Made by a program: the position numbers and the translations under genes
The notes under the pieces: generated by a model
What the model saw: the letters and a program-made list of their open reading frames with translations, nothing else
The model's database searches: none
What the model was told of the DNA's origin: nothing
Assembly: GCA_903813345.2 (NCBI GenBank)
Contig: CAIIXF020000003.1
Span: 17,684,931-17,748,930 of the forward strand
Length of the DNA stretch: 64,000 nucleotides
Source: Owenia fusiformis
Taxonomy: Eukaryota; Annelida; Polychaeta; Sabellida; Oweniidae
Reading direction: 5' to 3'
In this document: piece by piece, positions 9,601-19,264 of the stretch
Layout: each line of letters opens with the position of its first letter
Numbering within the stretch: position 1 is the stretch's first letter

Positions 9601-12433
9601 ATAGCAAAAGCATGACATGGAACGATAACGAGGTCAGAAAATATCGTAAAACTTTGGGAAAATTTTTAAGACTTAATCTCAACTCATCTTGTTCCATTGA
9701 ATTCCCATCTTTATCCATTGACTTCAATTTTCAGGTAACAACAGTGGAGTTGAGTCCATTGAGTTCTCAATTAAAGCAAAGTGAATAATTGACCATTTCT
9801 ACATACAAATCAATGTTACAGTTATAGTACCTGGATTTCCTTTGATTTGGTGAATGCACATCTTAGTCTAGTCTTCCACGTGGGGAAATCTTCCGTATCA
9901 ATTCCTTCTCTGAACTTGCCTGTTTGGACAGCCCATGCCTAGGAAAAACAGATCCCAATTATTGACAATCTTTATCCATTCGGCACTTGTCTGCCTGAAT
10001 ACAGGGAAGACTACGTGTGCAAGATGATTACCTAGCTACAGCCCCAGGCCTGTCAACCTGAAAATTCTGAACGAACTGCGCTCATTTTTTCTGTGTTCGT
10101 TTTTCGGCATACATTTTTCTGATGGGGTCAACCCAGTTGTCCGAAACCCAGTTGTCCGAAACCCAGTTTTCCGAAACCCAGTTGTCCGAAACCCAGTTCT
10201 CCGAAACCCAGTTCTCCGAAAATTAAAAAATTAAATTTCTTAGTAACGAATCTTGTCGCAACCTCGCGAATCAGGACAGCATAACATTGGGATCACGTTG
10301 ACATCGGTTAGCCCGGTCAATAATGGGTCCGAAAGTTCACGATCATATATATATTCTTACTAGATTCTCGGCACATAGACTTATATGGACATTCTACAAA
10401 TTTTGAACCGCATTGTCCAGCACGAATCGCACTCCTTCTTGGTGAAAATTCAAGACTGCCGCCAACATTTTAGACAATTATCACAGTCGAAGAGAATATT
10501 CTGGCGAAAGGAATATCTATCTCATTAGAATAACGTATGGACGTCCGTGTCAATTATATAATATTCATTTGATAATTTTTTTCATTCCCTTTCCTCAATA
10601 AAATATGGTTAATTATGTTTTCCAATATCAATTGATAATATTTCTACCCTGAAAAATATCTAAAAAGAAGATTTTGGTTGTTCAGTACCACCCATTGTTA
10701 AGATTTCGTCCAAATTTTTTTGAGAGGGAATAACATTTTTCCAATGGGTGATGGGCGTTCATAAAAGGGAAATAGTTTTCCCAAGCCAGTGGGCATTTAT
10801 TTAGTAAAGTTGACGTGTACATCTTTTGAAACCAAAAATGATTCTTCATTTAGGTACTCTGTTCGAGAAATAGAGATTAAATTCAAAAAGATGAAGTGAG
10901 TACATGGCGAAAATGAAACTTCTTGCGAATGGGAGAACATCCAATTTGATACGAGGACAGCCTGTCTTCGTTTCCAGTTAATCCCAAGTGATTACGTTTA
11001 GAATGTTTTGTTCTTTTACATTTTACGATTTGATAAGAGACAGAGACTAAGAAATTAAATGCGACGAAACATTTTGACAACGTAATATGTTTACAGTGTT
11101 TATTCTTAAATCGGTTTCAAAATGTTCAATTTTATTTTGCCTATATAAAATATATTGAATAAGATAAAATCAACTGTTTCGTAATATATATTGTGTTTTG
11201 ATGACCTTTTTTAGAATCACAATGTAAAATAAATCCCCCGTTCCTGTCATTCTGGTAACGCCGTGTAATGGATGCAATTCAAAGTGAGAGAGAGAGAGAT
11301 CTATACATCAGGATGTTTATGTTTATGACTAAATTTTTCGGACAACTGGGTTTCGGAAAACTGGGCTTCGGACAACTGGGTTTCGGACAACTGGGTTTCG
11401 GACAACTGGGTTTCGGACAACTGGGTTTCGGACAACTGGGGTGCACCCTTTTCTGATGTTCTTCTCCTGAAATATTTTTGCTTGCCAATAATCAGAAAAA
11501 ATGTGTTTTTGTTTGACATATTCTCGCGCAACGGCAATAACTGGGTCTTCAATTTTTTCAGCAAATGTGTGACAATACCCAAATTGCAGGACAGTTGGAC
11601 TGCCTGCAGCCCTACGATAATGTTGTCTCAGTTCAGATACCTGCTACCCTTAAATGTGCAACTGAACATGTATCACATGCAGTCAAATCAATAATAGGTA
11701 TTTTCAAATACTTTGCATTGAAAAAGTTTGCCAAAATATACATACTGTACTTAGATTTTCGGCACATACAGTAAAATCTGTCTTAGGGAACACCTTTCTC
11801 AAGTGACTCCATAGGTGTTTAATGTATTCAGGTTTCAGTTTACATGTGTATGGGCAATATTGGTTAGATTGATTCAAATCAAATGATCATTTAAAAATTT
11901 CATGTGTGCTAATAAAACAAAAGCTTTTACCCCTTCCCCAAAAATAATCTATTTACTATATTCGAGGAAGCATTTTTAAAAATACAGTTGGGGACAAAAA
12001 TAAATGACAGTCTGAAAGCCCATAATTTCCAATATTGTCTGGATACATATCCCTTAAAATTTGTATATTTTACATTTTGTATAATCTCATCCACTGATTT
12101 ATGGCCTCTTGTAAATTCTCTTATTTTTAACATGGGAAATCCTCACTTCAGCAAATCCACCTGTCATTTATTTATGTCCCCAACTGTATGTCAATTTGTT
12201 CGATTTTTATAACTTTTAGTGTCTTTTGATAAAACAAAAAGTACCTTAAATATCGCTCCATTTTCCTTAGACCAGTCATGTTTGCCACCGTGTTTCCATG
12301 GTATCCTAAATATCATACTTTTCTTATCAATCCATTCAAGTCCAGCAATTTCTCCGCTGTTGATCTTAAACTCCAACCAAGGAACTAACTTCTGGCGGTT
12401 ATTGTCTGAGGCCATGCTCATCCTGTAATTCAT
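516..12433 (-). CDS. Interferon regulatory factor (IRF) gene, seven coding exons, 3' end outside window
   Basis: IRFs are nuclear transcription factors with an N-terminal winged helix-turn-helix DNA-binding domain that reads GAAA repeats and a C-terminal IRF-association domain (IAD). The exons, read on the minus strand, are 12245-12433, 9831-9938, 3524-3697, 2136-2388, 1289-1468, 884-1029 and 516-682. Their phases (0, 0, 0, 1, 1, 0, 2) join into one open frame of 405 codons plus two bases. Residues 19-99 carry the five IRF tryptophans (W19, W34, W46, W65, W84) with the family blocks GLEW, IPWKH and TWKTRLRCA. Residues 100-300 are a Ser/Gly/Pro-rich linker. Residues 302-405 begin the IAD, with NEFQVRLNFRTNT, LFGPPGAEQ and MDRGLILE. 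The end of the IAD and the tail lie beyond position 1. By eye the IAD resembles the IRF4/5/6/8 side more than IRF1/2, but I do not assign a subtype. Confidence 0.95.
884..1029 (-). CDS. IRF coding exon 6: start of the IRF-association domain
   Basis: The exon is 146 bp, phase 1 to 0. NEFQVRLNFRTNT and YRITNEKGCRLFHGD match the first strands of the IRF-association domain, an MH2-like fold used for dimerisation and partner binding. The acceptor is TTTTAG and the donor CAG|GTTGGT. Confidence 0.93.
1289..1468 (-). CDS. IRF coding exon 5: Pro/Gln-rich linker
   Basis: The exon is 180 bp, phase 1 to 1, with acceptor ATTCCAG and donor AAAG|GTAAAT. It encodes an acidic segment (MADDSNFMDVD) and a Pro/Gln/Thr-rich stretch ending QPQNMEQPK. 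No known domain is visible. The acidic start could be part of a transactivation region, which is inference. Confidence 0.85.
1955..2109. mobile_element. Short foldback (MITE-like) element in an IRF intron
   Basis: Two arms of about 48 bp, containing CAATGTCTGATAGGAAAC and its complement, flank a centre with a C-rich run near 2010-2020. The outer parts (CATCAA and TTGATG) pair less perfectly. There is no coding capacity. It ends 27 bp from an IRF 5' splice site. Confidence 0.75.
2136..2388 (-). CDS. IRF coding exon 4: Ser/Gly-rich linker
   Basis: The exon encodes about 84 residues with a CTACAG acceptor and a CAAG|GTGAGT donor (phase 0 to 1). It is low complexity, with runs of SSGSS, GSG and GLGSG, and no recognisable domain, as is typical of the variable linker between IRF domains. 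A foldback element ends 27 bp past its donor. Confidence 0.85.
2577..2812. mobile_element. Foldback element, IRF intron
   Basis: Arms containing CCCCCATAAATGTGGGGTTG on the left and its approximate complement on the right (around 2765-2805) enclose about 130 bp. It is non-coding. The ends are not sharply defined. Confidence 0.55.
3524..3697 (-). CDS. IRF coding exon 3: end of DNA-binding domain and linker start
   Basis: The exon encodes 58 residues, phase 0 to 0, with acceptor TTTTAAAG and donor CAG|GTTTGT. DPYKVYQFV matches the DPYKVYRIV segment that closes the IRF DNA-binding domain. A Gly-rich stretch and a polar linker follow. The 5.8-kb intron separating it from exon 2 contains the LTR element. 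Confidence 0.92.
4206..4213 (+). promoter_or_regulatory. TATA-like box of the LTR
   Basis: TATTTAAG lies in the middle of the LTR, about 170 bp before the AATAAA signal, and is repeated in the 3' LTR. It is the only TATA-like match in a sensible position. Function is inferred. Confidence 0.5.
4378..4383 (+). terminator. LTR poly(A) signal AATAAA
   Basis: AATAAA within GGAATAAAG, present in both LTRs and downstream of the TATA-like box, is placed as expected for LTR transcript 3' ends. Confidence 0.55.
4506..4524 (+). other. Primer-binding site matching tRNA-Leu
   Basis: TGGTGGCAGCGGTGGGATT begins two bases after the 5' LTR. It is complementary to the CCA-tailed 3' end of a typical animal tRNA-Leu (AATCCCACCGCTGCCACCA) over all 19 bases, from my memory of that tRNA. 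This fixes the orientation of the element and its LTR class. Confidence 0.85.
4580..4830 (+). repeat. Five tandem stem-loop units in the retroelement leader
   Basis: Units of 52-70 bp start at about 4580, 4632, 4684, 4742 and 4811. The first four share GAGATTAGTTCTCTTC or a close variant. GAAGAG and CTCTTC in units 2 and 4 form perfect 6-bp stems around a 12-base loop ending ATTAGTT. Units 1 and 3 have one mismatch. The fifth unit is degenerate. Confidence 0.75.
5497..5754 (+). CDS. Acidic 85-residue ORF inside the retroelement, unknown
   Basis: The frame opens ATGAATATGG and encodes an acidic, Asp/Glu/Asn-rich protein with a basic tail (LLRRSLASILKCKK). I recognise no gag, zinc knuckle or enzyme motif. 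It is the only frame in the interior with a protein-like composition. It may be a remnant, an accessory frame or chance. Confidence 0.3.
   Translation: MNMEGKDQCENGCSVVLGAVGEDEDEKDENNENFDLIWSDKNVSLHDEKDTDGKITVSPESQNEEKKSSDGLLRRSLASILKCKK
6725..7045 (+). repeat. Four spaced copies of a CTTGGATATYGCATCTAAG motif
   Basis: The copies lie near 6747, 6840, 6926 and 7011. The first two also share the following GTTGATAAGTTAGCTAGA. The last two share GAATCATAGGTA. This is diverged tandem duplication of about 90 bp inside the retroelement interior. It is non-coding. Confidence 0.65.
9131..9144 (+). other. G-rich tract before the 3' LTR (polypurine tract candidate)
   Basis: TTGGGTGGGGGTTG directly abuts the 3' LTR. 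A polypurine tract is expected here for plus-strand priming. This one is interrupted by T, so it is a weak example. Confidence 0.45.
9145..9551 (+). repeat. 3' LTR
   Basis: It has the same length as the 5' LTR and is nearly identical. It ends GAAGCTTCA followed by CAATT, which repeats the bases before the 5' LTR. The near identity of the LTRs implies a recent insertion. Confidence 0.9.
9831..9938 (-). CDS. IRF coding exon 2: C-terminal half of the DNA-binding domain
   Basis: The exon encodes 36 residues between a CCTAG acceptor and a CAG|GTACTA donor, phase 0 to 0. AWAVQTGKFREG and TWKTRLRCAFTKS correspond to the recognition-helix half of the IRF domain. The RxxC pair in RLRC (R87 and C90 by this count) aligns with the base-contacting Arg/Cys of known IRFs. 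The exon lies just upstream, in transcription order, of the LTR element in the next intron. Confidence 0.95.
10131..11440. mobile_element. Foldback element with 15-bp minisatellite arms
   Basis: Six copies of CCCAGTTGTCCGAAA or variants (10131-10222) are mirrored by seven copies of the reverse complement (11336-11440). About 1.1 kb of AT-rich non-coding DNA lies between. Protein frames in the right arm (repeating GFGQL) are a product of the 15-bp period. Confidence 0.75.
11768..11830 (+). repeat. Partial ACAGTAAAA-family element
   Basis: ACAGTAAAATCTGTCTTAGG and GAACACC match the left end of the foldback family seen in full at 13383-13554. I do not see the right end. Confidence 0.45.
12245..12433 (-). 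CDS. IRF coding exon 1: N-terminal half of the DNA-binding domain
   Basis: The exon encodes 63 residues ending GAIFK before a GTACTT donor (phase 0). It contains PWLEFKINSG, GLEW and FRIPWKHGGKHDW, which match the first half of the IRF DNA-binding fold. There are three in-frame ATGs at codons 1, 5 and 7. The third has the best context (AGCATGG). An ATTACAG directly before codon 5 looks like a 3' splice site, so translation may start at codon 5 or 7, with the 5' UTR on an upstream exon. The outer boundary is therefore uncertain by about 20 bases. Confidence 0.93.
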
Positions 12434-12640
12434 GATACAAGATTCAATTCAATTCAAGTTCAATTCAAAATATTTCTCATTTGCTTTCAGCCAGTTTGAT
12501 GTCTTACAAGATTCAATTCAATTCAAGTTCAATTCAGAATATTTCTCATTTGCTTTCAGCCAGTTTGATGTCTTACAAGATTCAATTCAATACAAGTTCA
12601 ATTCAGAATATTTCTCATTTGCTTTCAGCCAGTCTTAGTG
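12434..12640. repeat. Three 69-bp tandem repeats upstream of the IRF start
   Basis: The unit begins GATTCAATTCAATTCAAGTT and contains TTTGCTTTCAGCCAGTTTGA. Three copies end next to the first IRF coding exon, so they occupy its 5' UTR or promoter-proximal intron. Frames across them are periodicity artefacts. Confidence 0.8.
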
Positions 12641-15600
12641 ATTTTTCACATTGGTGTCTTCAAATAACTTTCCAGTAGTGATGCCTTTCACGGTAGTTCA
12701 TTAAATTACTTTTTTAAATGTTTAACAAAAATTTTGCTGAAGTTTTCTGTTCAACATTGAACTTTAAATATATGATGTCTATTGCTCATATTCAGACATT
12801 TATCCTTATATAATGTTCCTTATCAATAGATGAATCAATTGACTTCACTAGTTTCTTTGTTTCAAATATGTAGGAGGTCACCTGGATTAATGATCAATTA
12901 AAATGCCATTAAAAAGATTAAGTCCAGGTGATAAAATGTACAGATATAAAAACTTTAAAACTGTCAAGGTTGAGATAAAAAAAACAAGTTCAATATCTAT
13001 ATGATAAGTATATTTTTCTCATTAAATACACATTAAAATTATAACTAATAGAAACATGTAAATATCGTTTTCCTCCTTACTAAATAATGCAGTTTTATCA
13101 ATGCTTATATATTCATTGCCTAATCAACACATTTTCTGTAAACTATTTTTGATTGATTATTCAAACAATACATTTTTAGTTCCTGGTCATGAGTTTTTGA
13201 ATGAGGCAGGAAATGTTGATAGAGTGAGATAATATAAAAATAGATCTTTGATTCATTTTTACACTTCACAAGTGGCTTTACGTACTATATGACTGCTAAA
13301 ATTGTTGAAACCAGGGTATCTTATTGATAATAAATTACGTCACTTCTTTGGTTGTGGCCAATGAAAAATGAGAAAATGAATAACAGTAAAACCTATATAG
13401 TGAACACCTATTGAGCCACAAAAAGGTGTTCATTGTAGGTGTTCACTACAAAAGGAATTTTACAAGAGTCAATGTAAAATGTGTCTTGAAGTGGTGTTCA
13501 CTAAACACATGTGTTCTCTAGAGAAAGGTGTTCACTAAGACAGGTTTTACTATAACAAGAAGAGTAGAAGACGTTTTGCATACATTTACTCATGTCATGC
13601 CTTTTAGTTATGAGACAAGTTATTTTGGTGTTTTTAAAGTTTTTTTTTACAAAAGACTGGTGAGAGTGTAATTTACAAGCTGTTATGAATTTATGAAGTA
13701 TATAGAGACAGAACCCTTTAATAGAGTAAGCTCATCCCATCCCTCTTAATTTACATCTTTTCAAATACATAAACATGCTAGTTAATCTTTTCTCCATTTT
13801 TTTTATTTTTTTCACAAATTTTCAATAAGATTTGAATGAGCTCATAACTCTACATTATGACTGGTAATGTAACATGAGTGAAATCATAGTTTATGTTTTT
13901 TTCCCACAGAAAGATAATACAAAGTAAATAAAAAAGTTGTAGGTGTGTCAATGCAACGCGTAGGTGTAAAAATTTGGACAAAGAGGATAAAAGCAGATCC
14001 ATAATTAAATACATACTTACCCAATGAAGTCATGCTAAAAAATCTGATTTAAACAAAGTTTGTAATTCTTTTTACTATAAATGCAGTGAATGAATATATA
14101 AGTGTAAAAGTAAACCAAAGTTTTGGCAATCTTAAGCTTAATATTCCTTCCTGGTTCAAAGTTCTCTGATGAAAAGAACAAATAGAATTGTAACTATAAT
14201 TTAGGCTGGTAAATCATTAAATCATGCAATATAAATCTGATAATTAACGAATATATTATAAAAAGCATGAGTATTTAAAAATACAAGGACTGTTCAAATA
14301 AAAAATTACACAATTTAAGATGTCTATTATTCATAAATCTTTTTGAATTCCCTTGTTATCTTTGAACATCAATGTCAAGTGTAAACATCAATTTTTGAAG
14401 CATATATGACGGCATGTAAAAGTTGGTCGAATCGTGATAAAAAGTTCAAAGATTATTGACATAATAATAAAAAATAACCAATAATAAATGTAGTAAGTGT
14501 AATGGCAAACATTGCTTGAGGAAGTTTTTAACACTCGATCAAAAAGTTGTGAAATCACATTCCTGCTTCTGAACCTCAAATCGCAGTGCACCAAAATACC
14601 CAAATTTAACTTCATTTTCGTTTTTGAACTATATCGCTAGAAATAGTTAGAATAAATTAGATTATCCCAGTATCAAGTCCTTGGATTATTACCACTAATA
14701 ATTAATATTTTTTTGGGGAAGGCGTCCTTAATTCTTTCAATATCCAGATCTACCTCAGTGATGTTTATGTAGTTTTTAATGTTTAGATAACACGAGGTTA
14801 ATATTATTAACAATCTTGATATCAAATCTCCAAATATGGTAGTATATTCATTAGTCCTCAACCAATGAAAGGCTTTGTTTTAAAGTACTTTCCTATCACA
14901 GCGTTTTGTCACATGACTTATAATGTATAATATGTTTGCAAGCTTTGACTTTAACAATATCAACTACTGATGAACCTGCCCCATCCAATACATACAATAT
15001 ATACACCTTCTTCTGTTTTTTTAAAACAAATTATAAAAAATTATCTAACATATTATCTACAAAGCTTGTGACCTGGATACTCCATTGGGTGTTGTTTGTT
15101 TGTTTGTTTCTGTGTTAGTAGTGAGGTTTTTAGCTCATTATATTTACTCATGCAAATGTGTCACAAAATGTAATGTAGTGCTGTTATTTTCATATGTATC
15201 TAGTTGAAAGCCCATGGTATATTATATTGTTTTGTATTTATACGTCATGTATAATGTTTAACTCTCCATAGTTTGGAGGAAATATAGATTAACAAACAAA
15301 CAAACTAGCGGATGTTGGCCGCTTGCAGAATGCTCCTTGCGTTGGTCTTGCATGAAGCTTCTGCGTTGCCCTCAAACCACATTCTCTCAATAAAATGTTA
15401 AGATCCCAAATGAGTCTGATATTACCCAACATAAAAGGTTTGTTAGTCTCAGATCCGGGGTCTCAGATATTACTCAATCATGACATCATCAACATATTCA
15501 CACATTATGTTCATTTGATTGATGCATTCATATTTTTTATCACACATGTGATTTCTAGTATTTGTGCTTTTTAATTTTAGTGAAGTTTCATTTCCTTGTG

Positions 15601-16480
15601 AGAATTTATGAATGAAGGATAGACGTGAAATTTTCATACATGCAAAGCAAAACTAAAAAACAAACCAGTTCAAAGTCTGAGTCTACAGGGGACTTCTGTG
15701 TATCAGCCCACTTCCACGACACTGTCCAATTCCACGTAATCAAGGCCTTATCTCGATGTGTTAGAATAATAGTCCAACTAGATCTATGGCTCATTCATGC
15801 GGTTTCAAGTACGAGCTTCTGAAAGCGAAAACGGAATAATAGCGAACTTATATCATCGAAACTTCCAAATCTTCCAAAAACGGGGATTCCCCTTCTTCCG
15901 CGAACTGGAAGTGACGTAACGGGAATCCCCTTATTTAGTTTCTAAAACTGCCGCTAGGAGTAGAAAGTTTCCGTTTCCGGTAAATGTGCCCTTCAAAATT
16001 AATTTGTTCATCAATGCTTTTCCAGTTTGTCCAGTACATAGGTAAATTATTTGATGTAGGTTATTTTAGTTTTTATAAGAATAATTTTAAGGTGAGGGTG
16101 AGTATATTTTTCATAAGCGTCAACTTTGTCATCTTTTCTTTAGTTTTGTCATTCACTGATCAATCAATCAAGGATCAAAGGTCATGACACATGATGACAG
16201 TAATTTCAGAAGAAAAATATTGATATTTAAAAAAAAATACACATCATGATTGCAGAATTTGTAAAATGTATATGTGCAATGCAATGTACGACTCTTCGTC
16301 ATACGTATGACTCTTCGTCTTGAACACAAACATGAACATTTTGGAGGAAACTATCAATGTTTAGCAAAGAGCAGGTTGTCTTCTTTCAAATTCTTCAATA
16401 AAATCAGAGTCAACCAGCCTGGACGGTCCCTTTCATCTTCAGAAAGTAGGAGGTCTGAGTTCTGGAGGCCTGTGTTTGGA
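12641..16480. other. Intergenic DNA, mostly featureless
   Basis: This is AT-rich sequence with no exon I can support. It contains the foldback element at 13383-13554 and a TTTGTTTGTTTG run near 15100. Frames of up to 75 codons at 14388-15822 show no family motif. Confidence 0.6.
13383..13554. mobile_element. ACAGTAAAACCT foldback element
   Basis: It begins ACAGTAAAACCTATATAGTG and ends AAGACAGGTTTTACTATA, with repeated GTGTTCACTA motifs inside. It is one of at least eight related copies in the window. Confidence 0.7.
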
Positions 16481-16481
16481 G

Positions 16482-17730
16482 GATGGCCCCCTTATACAAA
16501 TTTACTGGCTGTCACAGCCCGCTGTCACAGCGCTCTCGCAGCCCGCTGTCACAGCGCTCTCGCAGCCCGCTGTCACAGCGCTCTCGCAGCCCGCTGTCAC
16601 AGCGCTCTCGCAGCCCGCTGTCACAGCGCTCTCGCAGCCCGCTGTCACAGCGCTCTCGCAGCCCGCTGTCACAGCGCTCTCACAGCCTGCTGTCACAGCG
16701 CTGCGACAGCGCTCTCACAGCGCTGCGACAGCGCTCTCACAGCGCTGTGACAGCCCATCGGAATGTACCATGCAAATGAGGCTGCGACAGCGCTCTCACA
16801 GCATTGCCATATATGGCATTGATTATGCATCCTTCCTACACATAAATTTTAGTTACCTATAGCAACAAGACAAGAAGATAAGGGATATCAGAAAACATTT
16901 AGCTACCAAGACCCTGCATTTTCATCTAACTGATGACAATATATTTGCACCCTAGATCAAGTTTGCATTTAATTAGAAACTTACTTTATGGATTCAAGCC
17001 AGCTTATATATCTTAGTTATAATGCACTCCTTATTTGGTTTTTGCCTTGAATTCCAATGTTCAGTTTGAAAGATGTGTAATAGCTGTTATTGTACATGTA
17101 CATACAAATTGCCCCAATTGTATCAATTTTATCCTTTATGATGCACTATAATGTCTATATGTGCTAATACATTGATATTTCATACCTTTAGTTTAACCAT
17201 GCAGTATGTACTAACTTGCACAAAATTCATTTAATTTGATCCTTTTTCTTAGATCACTAGAACATTCCAAAGGTATCTATAAATAATCAGTAGTACAATA
17301 CCTTACATATGCTTTGTAAATTAGTAATGATATGATGGCCATTTCAGCATAACTCCTTTGTTCTTTCCTCCTACAAAATTCCTGCTCTAACTGATTTTTA
17401 GTTTGAATTTTTTAACCCACAATGCATTGGTACTTCCTGCTGTGAGAGGGCTGTGAGAGTGCTGTGAGAGCGCTGCCACAAACTGTGGCTAAGAGAGCAT
17501 GTTGCTGTAATTGATCCAGCCACTTAATTACTGTCACATCCCTCTCACAGCAATGGATGGAAATAGAATGCTGTGACAGCGCTCTCACAGCGCTCTGGCA
17601 GCGTATGGATGTGAGAGGATTGTTGCTGAAATTGATCCAGCCATCATTTTAAGCCTATATGCTGTCACAGCGCTGCAACAGCGCTGTCACAGCGCTGTCG
17701 CAGCAATTATTTTCCGTAAGGGGGATCCCC
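16482..17730. mobile_element. Foldback element with GCTGTCACAGC minisatellite arms
   Basis: About eight near-perfect 24-bp units (CCGCTGTCACAGCGCTCTCG) run from 16510 to 16700, then diverge to 16800. The right arm (17440-17705) has the same motif in looser form. GGAT..CCCCCTTA on the left and TAAGGGGGATCC on the right give the outer inverted ends. Frames in the array on both strands are artefacts of the 24-bp period. Confidence 0.75.
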
Positions 17731-17962
17731 TTTGAAAAGGCTTATTTTTGAAAAAAATCAACTTTTGGTCAGAAATGAACAAATCTTCTTCTTTGACCAA
17801 TTTATGTGTTTGTGTACTTAACACGATGGCACTGTAATGCTGCCTTTGGTCACTAGATACATTGGTTTCACTCTTATCACTTGTACTTTTCACTAATACT
17901 TGTTTTGATTTACTTCTTGAGAGAGTCAATATCTCAATTATAATGAAGACTTTTGTCATTAT

Positions 17963-18880
17963 CTCTGTGTAGTTTGGTTAATTAGATTCTTTGAGTAGAT
18001 AGAAAGAACTGTTGTTGTCCTACTATTTCTTTGTTGATGACCTGGTCTAAGTTCGTGTTGAGACCAATGATGGTTTGTAAGTCTATGGTTGGGTTGTGGT
18101 TGGCTCCAAGTAGTACAGTGTCTATAGCCGCTAGCATTGCCTCCCTCTATGTGCTGTATTTGCTGCACTGAAACAAGAAATGGTGTAAAGTTTCTGGTGA
18201 ATTACAGTGTTCGCAGTTAGGAGAGGGAAGATCAGGTTGATTTTGTTGTAGTGGCCATTGACTGAGACAAGTGTGCCCAGATATAATTTGTCTGATTGTA
18301 TCTTTTACTTGTGGAATAAGGTTTTGAATAAAGTTAACTTTATCAGAGTGGTTATACCTAGTTTGCCATTTATCAATAGACTTATTTTTGATTGATTTGT
18401 GAGCAATTGTTTTTGTTGTTTTTGGGGATGGGAGGGTTGTGGCTGTTTTTGCAGCTTTTTTGGCAATATTATCAGCTACTTCATTGCCCTCAATTCCAAG
18501 ATGTCCAGGTACCCAAAGATTTCTGTTTTTCTTTAGGAAAGTGTTTTTCAAGCTTTCCTTATGTTCATAACTTCAGGCATCATATTTTTGAGTTTAGTGT
18601 TCAGAAAGGCAGTTGTATTATGGCTGGTTGGCACTGGCAGTCAGACAGTATTGTAACTTTATCTGACATCCTGGTTCTGACAATGAATTCCACTGCCAGC
18701 TTGAGTGCAGTGACCTCTCCAGTATAGTTGTTACCCCGACTGGCTACTGGTTCCTACAGGCATACTGGATTGCTCTTTAAGCCACTGATGTAGATAATGG
18801 CTGATGCACCTGTTGGTCCTGGGCTACCATCAACGGACCCATCTGTGAAGATTATAGTCTCTGAGTTAAACTCTTGGTCT
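17963..18880 (-). pseudogene. Decayed RNase H and C-terminal region of a non-LTR retrotransposon
   Basis: Read on the minus strand, IIFTDGSVDG, GEVTALKLAVEF, ILSDCQ and WVPGHLGIEGNEVADNIAKK give the RNase H active-site blocks in order, including the three acidic residues. A Cys/His-rich tail (CEHCNSPETLHHFLFQC) follows, as in I- and Jockey-type elements. An in-frame TAG near 18770 and a frame change near 18550 break the reading frame. No reverse transcriptase remains upstream. Confidence 0.85.
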
Positions 18881-19203
18881 CAAATACAAAGATGAATTCA
18901 TTTTGGACTAAAACCAGAATTATCCACTTTCACTTTTTCAGATAGATGAAATAATAAATGGTCCATCCCCTCAGGACAGACAAACTAAACAGTGTGATTT
19001 CATGGATACAGACACAACATCGAACTACAGTATACAAACATTGTTACATACAACCAACACATAATACAGTATTTCAATGCAACCAAGGCAACTGCACCAA
19101 GGCACACTGTTGGATGTTTTAATGTTGGATCTCTCAAAGCTGAGGATTAAATAATCTCTCTCATAGCTTAACTCACTAATAAGTGACAAGAAGAAAGAAG
19201 AAT

Positions 19204-19264
19204 ATGGATCTTGCTTTATGTCATATCTGTGTTATCATGGCAACTGTTTTGCATGTTGTGAATA
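19204..19264 (+). CDS. Avidin-like exon 1: signal peptide
   Basis: The exon has ATG in AATATGG context. It encodes MDLALCHICVIMATVLHVVN, hydrophobic and of signal-peptide length, and ends at GAATA|GTAAGT in phase 1. It joins exon 2 in frame. This makes the start well supported, although I cannot exclude an upstream non-coding exon. Confidence 0.8.

Noticed and set aside
11268-11582. Frames with GFGQL, PKPSC or SETQL repeats
   Set aside because: The 15-bp minisatellite arm produces all of them, in three frames on two strands.
16508-16700. Regular spaced repeats resembling a CRISPR array
   Set aside because: The units are contiguous with no unique spacers, in an animal genome and without cas genes.
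16274-16862. Long overlapping frames on both strands (up to 158 codons) with repeating units
   Set aside because: They come from a 24-bp tandem repeat, a multiple of three with no stop in several frames. They show no start context, domain or splice partner.
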